Assembly (NCBI RefSeq): GCF_000237925.1
Contig: NC_031495.1
Location: 55,346,108-55,410,107, forward strand
DNA length: 64,000 nucleotides
Source: Schistosoma mansoni
Taxonomy: Eukaryota; Platyhelminthes; Trematoda; Strigeidida; Schistosomatidae
Direction: 5' to 3'
Shown: in pieces, positions 1-12,179 of the stretch
Numbering within the stretch: position 1 is the first letter of the stretch
Layout of the letters: each line of letters opens with the position of its first letter
Position numbers and translations under genes: made by a program
The notes under the pieces: model-generated
Databases searched by the model: none
The model's input: the letters and a program-made list of their open reading frames with translations, nothing else
Told to the model about the DNA's origin: nothing

Positions 1-420
1 ACAAGAGGAAAGATAATAAAGAAAATAATGTGAAAACTACTTGAAACCACATCACTCTGGATAATAAGCTAGGTTAGGGTGAGAACAAGTTGTTTTTGTA
101 TACATAAAGGGGTTTGCATTTTCTTATGTTTAAGTCTTCGATAAACCTTAGTATACGTCCCTTTACACTTTTTCACAACACCACAAAAGCAATGTTAAGA
201 TCAATCTTATGATCTGTTTCCACTGTGCTTAGAGATAGAAGATGATAGATGTTTATAATCTACTCTTTTTAGGTCATTTGATTTTATTTCTTTCTGCAAC
301 AATTTAGGTACACGTTTAGGCACCTTGATTTGTAGATCACGAATACCCGTCTTTATGTATATGTGGTCACACACATTAAAGTTGGTAAACACAGTTGGAT
401 GTGATGCAATCGTTTTCATG
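1..420 (-). mobile_element. Penelope-like element, 3' part with GIY-YIG remnant (broken)
   Basis: Read on the minus strand, 419-207 gives a peptide with a degraded GIY-YIG endonuclease core (VCDHIYIKTGIRDLQIKV) followed by a VPKLLQKEI segment. It aligns by eye with the better-kept copy at 31.6-32.3 kb (CDHTYIGRSNRDLKIRVGEH). The remaining 1-206 matches the 3' part of that same element at 35573-35750; shared stretches include the words around cttttgtggtgttg and acgtatactaaggttta. It is therefore the 3' end of a Penelope-like retroelement of the same subfamily, running off the left edge. It is broken and old. Confidence 0.7.
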
Positions 421-788
421 TCTTGAGTTCGTGATGAAGCAGAATTGTTAAGAATAAACCACTTCGTGATAAAGATTTATCCAAACATGTTTATATAGTA
501 ATTTTAATTAATGTAAGAATATAAATTATTTAATATGAAAATATGTTCAATATATGTCATTAGTAGATTAACCTTGTTAGATTTCGTTGACAAAATATGG
601 TTTGATCAGCATGTCTAGAAGTTTACTATAGGCATTTGGAGATCACTCCAAAATAATAATTGAGACAATAACTAAATTCCTGTTGATGTTCTTATTGAAG
701 ATATTCATATTATTATTGATACAGCAGTACAGGATATTTTGTTACTTAACAGTTACTACGGTATAGTTAAATGTACACTATTGCTTCT
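421..788. other. AT-rich spacer without recognisable gene
   Basis: I see no coding exon, RNA gene or recognised repeat here. It separates a Penelope-like remnant from a SINE copy. Confidence 0.5.
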
Positions 789-1056
789 CAGAAGAGGGTT
801 TTGTGGAGATTTAGTATTTTCGTAGTTGAAAGCGTGAGTCAATTGGAGATAGACCACCATGGAAAACCTGGAAGCACTGGACGGCCGCTTCTTCCTAGTG
901 TGAGACTCCTTAGCAGTACGCACCCACGATCCGCCTCACGAGATTCGAACCCAGGACCTACCAGTCTCGTGCCAGAGCACTTAACCGATGGACCACTGAG
1001 CCGGCCGGCATCCAACGGCGTTAATGTTTAACTTCAACCAATCCACGAAATTGCGC
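789..1056 (-). mobile_element. tRNA-derived SINE with hammerhead-like 3' segment, minus copy
   Basis: On the minus strand this has a box A-like word (GGCTCAGTGGTCCATCGG), a box B word (GGGTTCGAATC) and then a segment matching the hammerhead-bearing part of this repeat, ending in the family tail (ccacaaaaccc and cttctg). The ribozyme core is degenerate here (CTAAGGAG in place of CTGANGA). Beyond box A, 1004-1056 is the reverse complement of 1510-1550, so with the copy at 1510-1755 it forms an inverted dimer around the gap. It is probably transcribed by RNA polymerase III when intact. Confidence 0.75.
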
Positions 1057-1309
1057 GACCAACTTTCATTGTACTGAGGTAGATACCTGTTTCTACCTGA
1101 CATGGATTAGCTCCACTGGTCATGATGCCTGAATTCTTTCTCTACTGTTCCAAACTGACCGCGCTACTGAATCCTGAACGCGCTACTGCCCCGTGTAAGA
1201 CCTCACTGTTCTTTCCGCCATAATACCGCATGCAATCTGGACCAGTTTCACCTAGACTCTCATTCTCTATACATGAAGGCCCTGGACGGATTCAGCTTGA
1301 AAATGCTGC

Positions 1310-1509
1310 NNNNNNNNNNNNNNNNNNNNNNNNNNNNNNNNNNNNNNNNNNNNNNNNNNNNNNNNNNNNNNNNNNNNNNNNNNNNNNNNNNNNNNNNNNN
1401 NNNNNNNNNNNNNNNNNNNNNNNNNNNNNNNNNNNNNNNNNNNNNNNNNNNNNNNNNNNNNNNNNNNNNNNNNNNNNNNNNNNNNNNNNNNNNNNNNNNN
1501 NNNNNNNNN
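1310..1509. other. Assembly gap, 200 N
   Basis: Exactly 200 unknown bases, the same length as the gap at 57316-57515, so this is probably a fixed-size scaffolding gap of unknown true length. It lies inside an inverted SINE pair, a structure that often breaks assemblies. Confidence 0.99.
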
Positions 1510-1755
1510 TTCGTGGATTGGTTGAAGTTAAACATTAACACCTTGGATGCTGGCTCAGTGGTCTATCGGTTAAGTGCTCTGGCGCAAGACTGGTAGGTCC
1601 TGGGTTCGAATCTCGCGAGGCGGATCGTGGATGTGGATTGCTGAGGTGTCCCACAATAGGATGAAACGGTCGTTCAGTGCTTCCAGGTTTTTCCATGGTG
1701 GTCTATCTTCAACTGACTCATGTTCTCAACTAAATGAAACCATTGCTTCTGTTCA
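1510..1755 (+). mobile_element. tRNA-derived SINE with hammerhead-like 3' segment, plus copy
   Basis: Box A-like TGGCTCAGTGGTCTATCGG begins at 1551 and box B GGGTTCGAATC lies near 1602. A hammerhead-like stretch at 1631-1690 has CTGAGGT, stem II GTCC/GGAT and GAAAC. The ninth core position is T instead of A and stem II has a mispair, so self-cleavage is doubtful. The tail has the conserved ccatggtggtct and gactcatg words. It is the mirror partner of 789-1056. Confidence 0.75.
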
Positions 1756-3967
1756 AAGTGTTACGATTACAACAGATATTTAGTGTTTAGACTGTTAATT
1801 TTAATTTATACAAGAGAAAAGCCGTTTGATAATTTTGACTCTGATTATTTCCATGTAAATCCTCAGACTAGATTATTAGATAAAACTCTGAAATTGTTTT
1901 GATTTGCATCGCTTTGTTTATTACAAATAAAATTTTATATTGAAAATCTTCTACACATTCGCAGTTGAATTTCTATCAAACTTTAGAACTACATTGCTCT
2001 AATGTATTACTTCATAAAATATCAGTAGTTGATGCAATATGTCATCAATATATGTATAGTAACTATAGGTTTAGTAAATGACTATATTGCAACAAAGATT
2101 TTTCTTGACTAAATTTGCTTCAGGTTTTTCAAGATCATCCACTTTGGCGCTTATTTTAAGTGAACACTGTAATAGAGGTATTGTATTAACCTTATTGACT
2201 GACTGACCAAGATATTATTTATGTTGTTACCATAGACTGTATCTAAAACAAGCCAAAATAAGAGTACCTTTGATTCGATCAATAAGAATAATGTCGAATA
2301 GTTAGTTGTTGCATAATCTAGAAAACGTATTCACCATAAAGCTCGTTTTCTGAGTAATCTCTAATCGTATTTCATTTGATGTGGTTAAAAGTTTGGTTAT
2401 AAATATGGCATTCTATCAGAAACAGCAAATTTTCCATCGAGTTGTTTTGTTGTTTGATATTCATATATTTAGTTGAATTAAGTCAGTAAATAAGACTTTT
2501 GTGGTTAGCTTTTATCATAAGCGGATACTATCTAAATAAACTAGTAAACATGTTGTCTTACGACTTTATAGGATTAAACACTTATTGCTACATCAGGATC
2601 TAAAAATAGTTATAAAGCCTAATTGAAAATCAGTGAATAAAATATGCTTCGTCCTTTTTAAGTCTATCTGTTTCATTATTTTTAAATGGAGCATTGCATT
2701 TAGCGTAGAAATAATCAGCAAATTATGCAATATATCTTCCCATTCACTTGTTAAAAATCGATACTTATGAAATCATCGAGCTTATTTTCAAGATTAAGGG
2801 AATATGATTTCTGAGATACCTTGAGAATTCTTCTATAGAGTATTTAAAGTTCAAGAAAAGCATGAGAATATTTCTTAAAATCAGCATAGACTACGAAACA
2901 CTCCAGAAATGTACAGTTCAGAGTTCTGAGGATCTAAAATGCTTCTAGAAAGTCATTACCAACCGTTCTAGTAATAGACCTGTCATTTTTATGAGTCCAA
3001 AATTTTATTTTGTGTCACTTTTGAGCTTGTTTACAGAAGGCCTGTTTCACAGACCTCCTGTATATTGTGCTTGCCACAATAAAAACTTACGTGTTAGACT
3101 GAAGCGAGTTAGAGAGTTTCAATTATTTAGACCTACATCAATCAAATGAACATTATTTGTCGATGCTTCAAATGACATACATTCAATATATTAGATCCAA
3201 ATACCCATGGTAACAGATAAAACTGTTATCAATTAACCATCAACTAGAAACCAAAGTAACTCCTAACCTAGTATCAAGTAACGAATGTTAATATACTTTC
3301 AGTATCTGATTCGAGATGTATGAAATACAATCTGTGTTGAAATATCCTTGGGGGGGCCACCAAATAATTTCAGATTTTTTTAAGATGACACGATTTATTA
3401 AGTTAGAGGTGTCGAAATTGAATTCACCGTGCTCTTTAAACACTTTAAAAAGTGCTTAAATATTCTTCTTTGCAAAACTAACTCATATTAAAGGTCTCCC
3501 TGGAATCTACTGTGAAGTATAATGTACATACTTTGGTGCGTGATAGAGAATTTTTACAAAGTTTCAAGGATTTCAAGTTTAATTTCCATTTTTAGCAACT
3601 AATTATAGTTTGAAAATGATAGAGACCTCCAAGATGATGACATTTTGAATGAACGCTTCAAACATGAACCGTTGACTGAATTTTACTAGTCCTATACAAG
3701 AGATCTGGTTCATGCAAAGTGTTCCCTCTCTTCAATAGTGAAATCCCGTTGATAAACACTTGTTTTCAAGTATGAACTTCAATAAGTTCTTATTCAGATT
3801 TCATCTATCGAATAAAATACCTGAGTCAGTATTGTGTATTCCGACGAAAAGAACAATCTCTGATTCTAAACTTCGAGCAGTTATATTCATTTTATTACCG
3901 TAGTCACACTGTGAATCACTTAAATTACGTAAATAAATGTTAGTTTCCTTAACATATCATGTTTGTT
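1756..3967. other. AT-rich region, no gene seen
   Basis: About 2.2 kb with no open frame resembling a known exon and no repeat that I can match elsewhere in the window. A G-run with ggggggg lies near 3350. Confidence 0.5.
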
Positions 3968-4075
3968 ATCAGAAGGGGGTCTGTGAAGAGTTTTGTTAAT
4001 TTTAAATAGTTGAGATCATGAGTCAATTGAATCTGAACCACCATGGAAAACCTGGAAGCACTGGACGGCCGTTTG
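3968..4075 (-). mobile_element. SINE 3' fragment
   Basis: The 3' tail and hammerhead 3' half of the SINE family seen at 789-1056, on the minus strand. It runs from the cccccttctgat end word to the cleavage-side word acggccgt. The tRNA-like half is absent, so it is truncated. Confidence 0.7.
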
Positions 4076-4404
4076 TTTGTAATTATTTTAATCAAAAACA
4101 GTCTTCATTACTTATGTGATACATCTTGAAGCTTAATCCAAGATTAAACTAACATACAACCCTCACTTCTATGATCAGTAATTAAAACAACCTAAAACAT
4201 GATAGAATGTCAAAATCATTCAACACAATTACTAAACAATGTAGTTCAGTTATATTACGTCTATTATTGTTATTCTTATATGAGAGTAGCTTATAACACA
4301 ACAACTTGGATTAAAAATGATCAATACGATTAAACGCAAAAGACAAAGTTCGTAGTACATACCTTATGGCAATGAGAGATTTAATGGTATTTCTTATCAT
4401 TTTT

Positions 4405-4880
4405 TCATGGTCGATAAATAATTTTTTTATCCGCTCTCTTAGTTAAGAGAACGTACAAAAAGGCTATTTGGCAATCACTCTCTTCCTCCGATGTAAACAG
4501 AATGGCTGGATGCACTTCGTTAAACTGACTAAGCACGTCTTGCTGTGATATATTATCTTTACGTAGGATGAATGTGTCATCCATATATCTACAGTCAAAT
4601 TTGAATTTTTGAATAATCTTTTTTAGTGGACCGTTCTCTAGTTTGATCAGAAATATATCAGCTAGTACAGGGCCTAGAGGTGAACCCATTACAACACCAT
4701 CTGTTTGTCTAAATATTTCTCCGTTGAATTTGAAATTCACATTCGTGGTACATTTCAGTAATAACTATTTCATGACATTAATAGGAATTTTAGCTTCGAT
4801 TTCATTTTCAATCAGTTGTTCCCCTATATATTCTACAGTCTCTATTAGTGGGACATTTGTGGAAAATCATAAAAATGATA
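4405..4880 (-). mobile_element. Penelope-like element, reverse transcriptase fragment (broken)
   Basis: The minus-strand peptide from 4740 to 4405 has the reverse transcriptase motif GVVMGSPLGPVLADIF and the catalytic YMDD box (CRYMDDTFILR). These are followed by VHPAILFTSEEE and a degraded IAFLDVLL-type motif typical of Penelope-like elements. Related sequence extends upstream to about 4880. It is broken and old, with no recognisable ends. It covers the RT palm region that the copy at 26.5 kb lacks. Confidence 0.75.
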
Positions 4881-5084
4881 CAGTTTTGAATGTTTTGTTT
4901 CATTTCATCATATGTTCATTACTGAATTAGATAATTATTATTTCGTATCTGAAAGATTTTAAGCTCAGTACAAAAATGTAATATAATTATACACAATTTA
5001 CGATTCTGTTGTCGTTCTGACGTTGAGTAACCACTTATTTAAATGGTGATTGTTTTTGGTCTACAATTTCGATCATCAATATTT

Positions 5085-5225
5085 TTTATTATTTTGTACG
5101 TCTGTAGCTCTTGTTGGATTACTGTCGGTCTAAAACCAAGGTAAAAGAGGAGGGTTAGGTATGGGCTCAGCAACTCCATCCCGTAGAAAACAACCTTACC
5201 AAAAATACGCTGATCAGAATAATAC
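5085..5225 (+). mobile_element. RTE-clade LINE, diverged 5' end fragment
   Basis: Resembles the 5' leader of the nearly full RTE copy (32310-32420). Shared words are ggaggagggtt, atggg and ccatcccgtagaaaac, in the same order and spacing. No coding part follows, so only the 5' end remains. Confidence 0.6.
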
Positions 5226-5905
5226 ACATTTAATCATAAATAATTCCACAGGATTGTTTTGGGTTTTTAACAAAACAATTATTAATTGTGCATCGACAAT
5301 GGATTAAAGTTGGAAGTGTGTCCAACAGAATTTCAATTTAAGTTTGATGGCAGATAACTACTCCACGCATGACCCTAATGTCCTGGGTTTGATCCCTAAA
5401 GTGTAAGTAAGTATACACTACCAAGTTTTACGTTAGAAAAAAATAGAACTCCAGTTTTCCGTTTTCTTTAGTTCGAATTCAGTTAAGATAAACCCTCTGA
5501 TTACACAAACGAAAAAGTTTCTGTTGACTAAGTTTCAAAATGAGACGTTGTACAATAATATCTGCTAACGGAATAGCCTGTAAATGTGAACAACCATATT
5601 TATTTTAGTTGTCACATTGTTACATAATGATTGTTAAGGATTGTTCACTTTCTTCGTGGAGGCAAAGTATTAGAAACAAATTTTATTGTTAATAGTTGCT
5701 TTCAAAATATTATCATGTCTTAAGTATGAAACCCGGTAACTATTCATCAAATGTTATGTCATATAAACACAATCATTGTTTTACTACCAACTTAATTACA
5801 TCCAAAGTTAAATATCATTATCAACTGATGTAATCCTTATCAATTAGTCCAAACGAAAAAAAATTGAATACACTCTATTGTTCGATTTGAAACTAAAATA
5901 ATTAG
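5226..5905. other. AT-rich spacer, nothing recognised
   Basis: I see no exon, RNA gene or repeat match here. Confidence 0.45.
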
Positions 5906-5975
5906 TAAAAAGATTAGATTTTCTGACGTTTCGTGACATAGTGTAAGCCACTTCTTCAGAGAATAAATAACCAAA
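5906..5975 (-). repeat. Retroelement-end motif with hammerhead-like core
   Basis: On the minus strand this reads CTGAAGAAGTGGCTTACACT, followed shortly by CACGAAACGTCAG. It is nearly identical to 41440-41475 on the plus strand. Published work reports hammerhead motifs in the terminal repeats of Penelope-like elements, and this has the CTGANGA and GAAAC boxes plus a potential stem (AGTG/CACT). Calling it a ribozyme is my inference. It may simply be a conserved terminal repeat. Confidence 0.4.
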
Positions 5976-6287
5976 TTAACATTAATCTATGTTTAAATAG
6001 TACAACGGAACAACACGAATATCAGGTGTGATCAATCAAAAAACAGGTCTGAATAAATCAATGTCATGTCATTTCATTTCGGTCAAGGTGATTCATAAGC
6101 GACATGTATGTAAATTTATGTGTGTACTGTTAGTGATGAAAAATGTGTGATCTTTACAATGACAAAGGATAGAGTTTAATTTGTAATGTAATGGTTAGAA
6201 ACATCCTATATCATTTCAAATTTAGATAGTCTCAATTATAGAATCTCAAAAACAAAATTTCATAATACAACTAATATTTTACTTTTT

Positions 6288-6530
6288 TATGTAGTTGAGA
6301 TCATGAGTCAGTTGAAGCTAGACCACCATGGAAAACCTGGAAACACTGGACGGCCGTTTCGTCTTATTGTGAGACTCCTCAATAGTGCACATCCACGATC
6401 CCGCCTTCGCGAGATTCGAAACAGCCGTCCAATGATTCCAGGTTTTCCATGATGGTCTAGCTTCAATTGACTCATGATCTCAGCTATATAAAAAATTACT
6501 CAATTCTCCACAAAACCCCCTTCTGATAAT
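6288..6530. mobile_element. Inverted SINE dimer (two 3' halves)
   Basis: 6288-6421 is a minus-strand copy running from box B to the 3' tail. At about 6421 it joins directly to a plus-strand copy that begins inside the hammerhead (ACAGCCGTCC) and runs to the tail at about 6530. The ribozyme core of the minus copy is TTGAGGAGTC, with the first C lost. The two tails point outward. Confidence 0.7.
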
Positions 6531-6646
6531 ATTTTACTTACAATTTTCATATCAGTAGCTATTAGATATTTATCAAATTTATTGATAACTAATGTGACTA
6601 TATTGTTTTAGTCATACGAAGTCAATATTCTTCCTGAATTAATGAG

Positions 6647-6692
6647 TAATAATAATAATAATAATGATGATGATAATAATGATACTTACGCA
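6647..6692 (+). repeat. Trinucleotide microsatellite
   Basis: A run of aat/atg triplets upstream of TAL gene 1. Confidence 0.8.
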
Positions 6693-7016
6693 ACTATAGA
6701 ACAAACATTGTCATGTGTTAATTAATGTTTTATAAGCTAAGACGTTGTACATTCTTTTCAGGAAAATATTTCCCGTAAAATGTTATTCATAGAAAAGAAA
6801 TGGTCAATATAACAAAAGATCTACAATCAAATGATTATGTCACAGGTTACAGGAAGAATAGTCATTTTCTTTACATGACCTATTCATTAATTAACTATTT
6901 AAAATCTTTTTTTCAAATATAGAAAATATATAAATATAAACTCATATTTGAAACAAATATCTTTGAATTGAACGAAGAAGAAGAAGAAGGGAAAGGAACG
7001 TTGAAAATACAAAATC

Positions 7017-10000
7017 ATGGAACCATTCATTACTACATTTGGTGCTATTGACAAACGAGGAGTTAATGTTATTACAATTAATGAATTACGTAATTATGTT
7101 GCAGAAAATCATTTAGATAAAGAAATGATACCGGTTAGTAGAAATTTGTTACTTTTTGTTTGATAAAAATTGACGAAAAATTTTCAATAAGAACTATTTA
7201 CAAACTAGAAAATCATTAAAATTTACAAAATCCGCAATCTTTTTTATCTTTACTTAGCATTAATTTGGTTATTCATATCAGTTACTATAGTAAGTTGTTC
7301 TACACTCAATACATACTATTGATATGCATCTTTAAAGTTTTAAGTAGTATATGTTGAGTGAAATCACTCATATTTTACTATTTGGTTATTTATTTCTCTG
7401 ACAAATGAGATTTCTAATTGAAAATATACTGGAATTTTGAAAAACTGAGTATCATAACTTTTTTATTTTTATGAAAAATATGATTAATAGTACATATTAT
7501 GTAATTGAATGAACATTCAAAACTGGAAAAGCAAATTTGTTAAAGAGAACTATACCTAATTCATTAAAAAGATAACTTTTCATGTCTTGAAGGATCTCAT
7601 ACTTTGTTTAGTATTTGATCAGTTACATTTCCGTTAACAATAGACTTAATGAACAACTGAAAATCCACTACTGAAGCCAATAAAATATACTTCTCAACAA
7701 TGTAGAATATATCGTATGAGTTCTAAGCAGGACGTCATTTTGCATAGGTCCTTAGTATTTTCATTTTAATTTGACATCTGGTTTAGTTACTCGGCTAAAA
7801 GCAAAATTCACAAAGTAGACAAAACAACACGACATTCCACTAACATCACTATCAGGTATAATACTTGGTTAGGTCAACGTCAAAATAACTGACACATTCT
7901 ACACTTGAACTAAAGAATTTGTTGATTTGCAGCAGGATTGATACTAAATGGCAATAACTCTGAGCTCTTTCAACTTCTTTTATTAAGATAATTTAGAACT
8001 CAACTAATATGAAAATTTTATATAGTTGAGATCATGAGTCAATTAAAGATAGACCACCATGAAAAACCTGGAAGTTCTGGATGGCCGTTTCGTCTTATTT
8101 TGGGACTCCACAGCAGTGCGCATCCAGGATCCCGTCTCTTGAGATTCAAACCCAGAACCTATCAGTCTCGCACGCGAGCGCTTAACCACTAGACCACTGA
8201 GCCGAGCTTCGATTGACTCATGATCTAAACTATATAAAATTACTAAAATTTTCACAGAACCATCTTCTGATAATATGAAAATATATGAATATTACTAACG
8301 AAAATACTTTTTCAACGTATAATAATTTTGATTTAAATTTTCTAGTTTACTATAAACAAAGAATCTATTAAATATAGAGTGTAATTATTATTAGTATGAT
8401 GACACGGAAATGTCAAATAGATTTAGTTATTGTAATTCTTAGTTCCTTCAAATTAATAATGCATGTAATTATCAGGAAATGCTCGAAAAGTAATGCTAAC
8501 TACTTGTTTGCAGAATAACATTCAATATGTAAAGACTATTTTTTTATCTAGTATTGCCAGGAGAATAGTAATATTCTACTTGGAAATGGGAGATGCCTTT
8601 TTTCTTGGAAATCAAATGATAACTGCTTGTTCAGTAATGGTAGATTTTGAGTTAGGGATAAACTTCAAACGATTTGAAGGCTATAACGTCCAATTCATCT
8701 GTATATTTAGGTTGTTTGACATGGTCTACAAGTCATGGATTAGAATGAATTCACTTGGAAATCTTATTTGTTGTACACAATTAAAATTTTTATTGTGTTC
8801 GATATCATGATTAAAATAAGTTGGATAAGTTAAAATTGATTAATTATGATATATTTATCATGTTTTACGTTGAAAACAGCATTAATGTTTTAATAGTAGT
8901 GATTACATGAACATCAATACAAAACTACTGAATAATTACTAAGTAATATATGTATATATTTGATTTTAATTAAATCTATTTGAATGTTTCACCGTTTCTC
9001 AATATAAGAAATGGCAAGCACTATTCGATCCTGAAGGAACAGGGAAGATAACTTTTCGGAGATTTTGTGAGGTTCTTGGAGTTCAGCCAGAAAGACAGTA
9101 CGTTCGTGTCATATTTTTGGACATACTTCGTCGAAGTTTTATATTTGATAAATTTGTTTAAATGATGAAAAATTTTTATATTTAAAATGAATGCAATATT
9201 TGTTTATTGTAGAAATTGAACATGAATGGTTTGTGAATCCAGTCATAATAGACATTTTAAGATCTTATCATCATTTGTACTTAGTTTATAGATACTTAAA
9301 CAGTAATTAGTTTATGAATAATTATAATTTAACAACAAATTAAACTAACCGAGTTACATTTAGCATTGTTTGTTTGAATCTTCCCATTGATGTTTAGGAC
9401 TGCAAATGATAAGTCTCTTATTGGCATACATGCGTACTGTGCGTATTGCCTCGATATAGCCTTAACTCACATGCATTATAAGCAAAGATGGATAGCGGCT
9501 AGCAATGGAATCCAGGACGCGCGTTTCGTCCTATTCGGGAGTCGTCGGGTGGATGTTCCTGAATTTCAGAGTTGATGTTCACTCTGGGACTCCAACCCAG
9601 TACCTTTCGCTTCAAACGCCATCGCGTTATTCACTCAGCTACTGAGTCCTGAAAATGACTTGTTTGTGCAAGTGCTTAAAATGCTTATGAATTAAGGCTA
9701 TATCGAGGAAATACGCAAAGTATGTACATATGCCAATAAGAGACTGACCAGTTGCAGTCCTAAACATCAAGGAGAAGATTCAAACAAACAATACCAAATG
9801 AATTGAAACTTCACCCCATTGCACAAGCAAGTGGCTATCAGGATTATGTAGCTGAGTAAAAAACGCGATGGCGTTTGAAATGAAAGGTACTGGGCTCGAG
9901 TCCCAGAGTGAACATCAACTCTGAGATGCAGGTACATTCAGCTGACGAGTCCAAAATAGGACGAAGCGCACGCCTTGGACTCCACTGCTGGCCACTATCT

Positions 10001-11292
10001 ATCTTTGCTCATAACCGAGATACAATTTACTGTTTAAAATAATATAGTCATAAGTTGGGATTTAGTTGAAGACTAAGTATGATAGGTGCCCAGAATATTT
10101 GAAATTCAGTCCTCCGTGAGTCTCTTTGAGTACAATTATTGAAAGTTATAATCTAGATTAAAACAAATGATCAGTACTATTTGATTTTCAGTGGTTCAAT
10201 AACTAAAATCAGTTTGTAATGCAGTCCAAATCTCAGAATTCTGTGCGTTGCTTTACCAGTATCACTGATAATGTTCACTATGATAATTTTGATAAATTCA
10301 TAGTTTTCCTACGACGAAATTAAATTTAAATTAATAGATAAAGTTATCATTTGAAGGCGAATTATGTAATATTTGTGATGAATGAAACCTATGTTTTTAT
10401 GTTAAGTTTTGGAACTCAATCCATTAAAATTAGAGAAATCCTTTATTGATAAATTGCTCCACAATACTTACAAGTTTCCGTATCAAATTATTAGATGAGA
10501 TAAAGACTTTATGAATTATGTATAAAACAGGAATTAATGATAGATATCAACCTTACTCGTATATTATCTAAGTTTTATCAGAAAGATTATTTTAATTCGG
10601 TGACGTTAAACAAGATGCACTAGATATTTGTTTTGTTCTGGCCTGATACACCTCATAAGTGGGCACACACAACCCTGCCTGAACTAAAAATTTCAACGAC
10701 TGGATTTCAACACAACCATCTAAAATTGGTTATTGAAAAGTACTCTGTTTGGATCATTGGTTCAAACTGATTAAGAGTTGTGAGCTAAGATGAGACTAAT
10801 GCTATTCGGTTTCTGAAGTCCCCTAGCTCCAGTCAGCTAGTAAATAAAATCATTCCCATATTTCGTAAAAAAGTCAAAAAAAGTTGATTCCATAATGATT
10901 ATAGAGTTTTCAATCATTTTATTTTTTGAAGTCTAACGTTTTAATCTCTATACATTTATATTTTTAGTCAAGCTATAATCAATAGACCATTGTACGGAAT
11001 ACCTACAACGGGTCTACGACCTGAAATCTTTGTAATCATGCAAGAACTACCATTACAAGATCAAATAAAAATATCAGAAGAAGCTTATAGGCTTACTCAA
11101 CCACAAGATAAATTTATAGAGAAGGAAGCTTCAGAAAAACTTAAAAGATGGCTTGACACGACATATGGTCGTCATTGGCATGTAACTATTGTCAGAGGTT
11201 CATATTGGACAACTTATACACATATTCCAAACTGTTCGTTTCATTTTAAAATCAATCAGCATTCCTTCATCATTTATCGTACAAATGCATGA
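7017..11292 (+). CDS. TAL gene 1: tegumental-allergen-like EF-hand/dynein light chain protein
   Basis: Three exons with GT-AG introns: 7017-7133, 9009-9097 and 10968-11292, giving 176 residues. The start is the ATG of MEPFITTF, which matches gene 3 (MEPFVNIF). EF-hand 1 is at residues 12-23 (DKRGVNVITINE); positions 3 and 5 are R and V, so it probably does not bind calcium. EF-hand 2 at 46-57 (DPEGTGKITFRR) keeps D, E, T and G but lacks the final acidic residue. Residues 70-176 are the dynein-light-chain-like domain, with YGRHWHVTIVRGSYW and a final IIYRT. TAL proteins are membrane-associated tegument or cytoplasmic proteins and common human IgE targets. Both introns hold SINEs. No AATAAA is obvious just after the stop. 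The family call is firm, but the exact TAL number is not assignable. Confidence 0.9.
8019..8275. mobile_element. Inverted SINE dimer in intron 1 of TAL gene 1
   Basis: 8023-8203 is a minus-strand copy with box B and box A words (rc of gggtttgaatc and ggctcagtggtct) and a hammerhead-like part (CTGTGGAGTCCC, then GACGAAACGGCC), whose core has A6 changed to T. It joins at 8204 to a plus-strand copy of only the 3' tail (cttcgattgactcatg to cttctgataat). The arrangement repeats the outward-tail dimer seen at 6288-6530. Confidence 0.7.
9511..9550 (-). ncRNA. Hammerhead ribozyme motif, degenerate (Smalpha-like)
   Basis: The minus strand reads CCGACGACTCCC, loop, GGACGAAACGCGCGTCCTGG. The GAAAC box, the short stem III and the GTC cleavage triplet are intact. 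The CTGANGA box has U4 changed to C, and the stem II closing pair is C-C. It is recognisable but probably inactive. Confidence 0.6.
9926..9988 (+). ncRNA. Hammerhead ribozyme motif (Smalpha-like)
   Basis: CTGACGA at 9942-9948, stem II GTCC/GGAC with loop AAAATA, then GAAGCGCACGCC. The CTGANGA box and stem II are perfect. The A15.1-U16.1 pair of the active Smalpha ribozyme appears as G-C, which turns the GTC cleavage triplet into GCC. Folding looks possible, but cleavage should be poor. Stem I pairs are suggested by the flanking gatgcagg and ttggactcc. Confidence 0.65.
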
Positions 11293-12179
11293 AAGAATAC
11301 TACGTCAGAATATTTTATTTCGATTTCGAATCAAAACAGAACTATATTACTTTGTTACTTTATCTTTTTCTATAAAATTTTAATGAACTTCGCCCATTAA
11401 CTTTGGATGTTTCGATTTTCTTGGCAGTATACATTTAGAGTGTAAAATAAGTCACTTATATTTTTAAAGTAATTATATATTGTGTATTGCTCTCATTTAT
11501 TGTTTCTTTATCTAATAACAATGTCAATATTGAATCGTGTGAGCTAGGATACACAGTATAAGTTGAACGGTAGATTGCAATCATTGTTAAAGACTAAACA
11601 ATATAAGACATTGGTTACTACAAAGTAACCGATTAGTTTAAACAAAATTGTTTTATAAGAAATGAGTTACTATCGGAACAACTAACTGTTTGATGTTTTG
11701 ATTTCAGTCATCTAAGCTTCAATGTTTCAAGGGACATCTGCTCCACATCGACTGATAATAATCAGTCATGACAACTACCAACTGTAAAGAAATCTAAGTT
11801 TTCTGAATTTCATAACAATCGCCTCTGAGGTCCGGAAATTTTCAGTAAGACTGTTTGTAGTTAAAATAATTTGTAGAACGATCAGTGCTCTGCTGTTTGA
11901 TATATCGAAAAACATCGTTGGGCATGTCTCAATTCGCACAATACATTATTATCACTTAAAAGACCTGAGTATCGGGTTGATACTTGTAAAAGTAAAATGA
12001 TGATTCCAATTAATTTGGGGAAATGAAGGAATTAGTTTTGATAAAATAAATAAAAATAAACATTGGAAACTGAGATTCGTTAAAATATTTTAATGTATGA
12101 AATTGTTAGTACTCCAGCATACAATAGAAACAGCCGTATAAAGTATCCAAATTCCATCCAGTATTATTATTGGATCGAA
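11293..12179. other. 3' flank of TAL gene 1, nothing further recognised
   Basis: AT-rich, with no repeat match seen. The 3' UTR of gene 1 must lie in its first few hundred bases. Confidence 0.45.

Larger units (their letters stand above)
9362..10015. mobile_element. Smalpha-like tRNA-derived repeat, inverted pair in intron 2 of TAL gene 1
   Basis: The plus copy (about 9685-10015) runs through the ggctatatcgagg and gcagtcctaaacatc leader, a tRNA-like part with box B (CTCGAGTCCCAGAG), and a hammerhead segment. The minus copy (about 9690 down to 9362) has the same parts in permuted order: tRNA-like and hammerhead first, then the leader of a next unit. That order suggests descent from tandem units. 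The pair forms a long inverted repeat. Smalpha repeats are known to encode hammerhead ribozymes. Confidence 0.75.

Noticed and set aside
1230-1596. Open frames running through the first N gap
   Set aside because: They are mostly unknown bases and arise from the gap, not from coding sequence.
1551-1620. tRNA gene
   Set aside because: Box A and box B are present, but there is no cloverleaf with a proper acceptor stem, and the unit continues into a SINE body.
8493-8810. 105-codon open frame in intron 1 of TAL gene 1
   Set aside because: Hydrophobic low-complexity composition without family resemblance, and it lies inside a well-defined intron.
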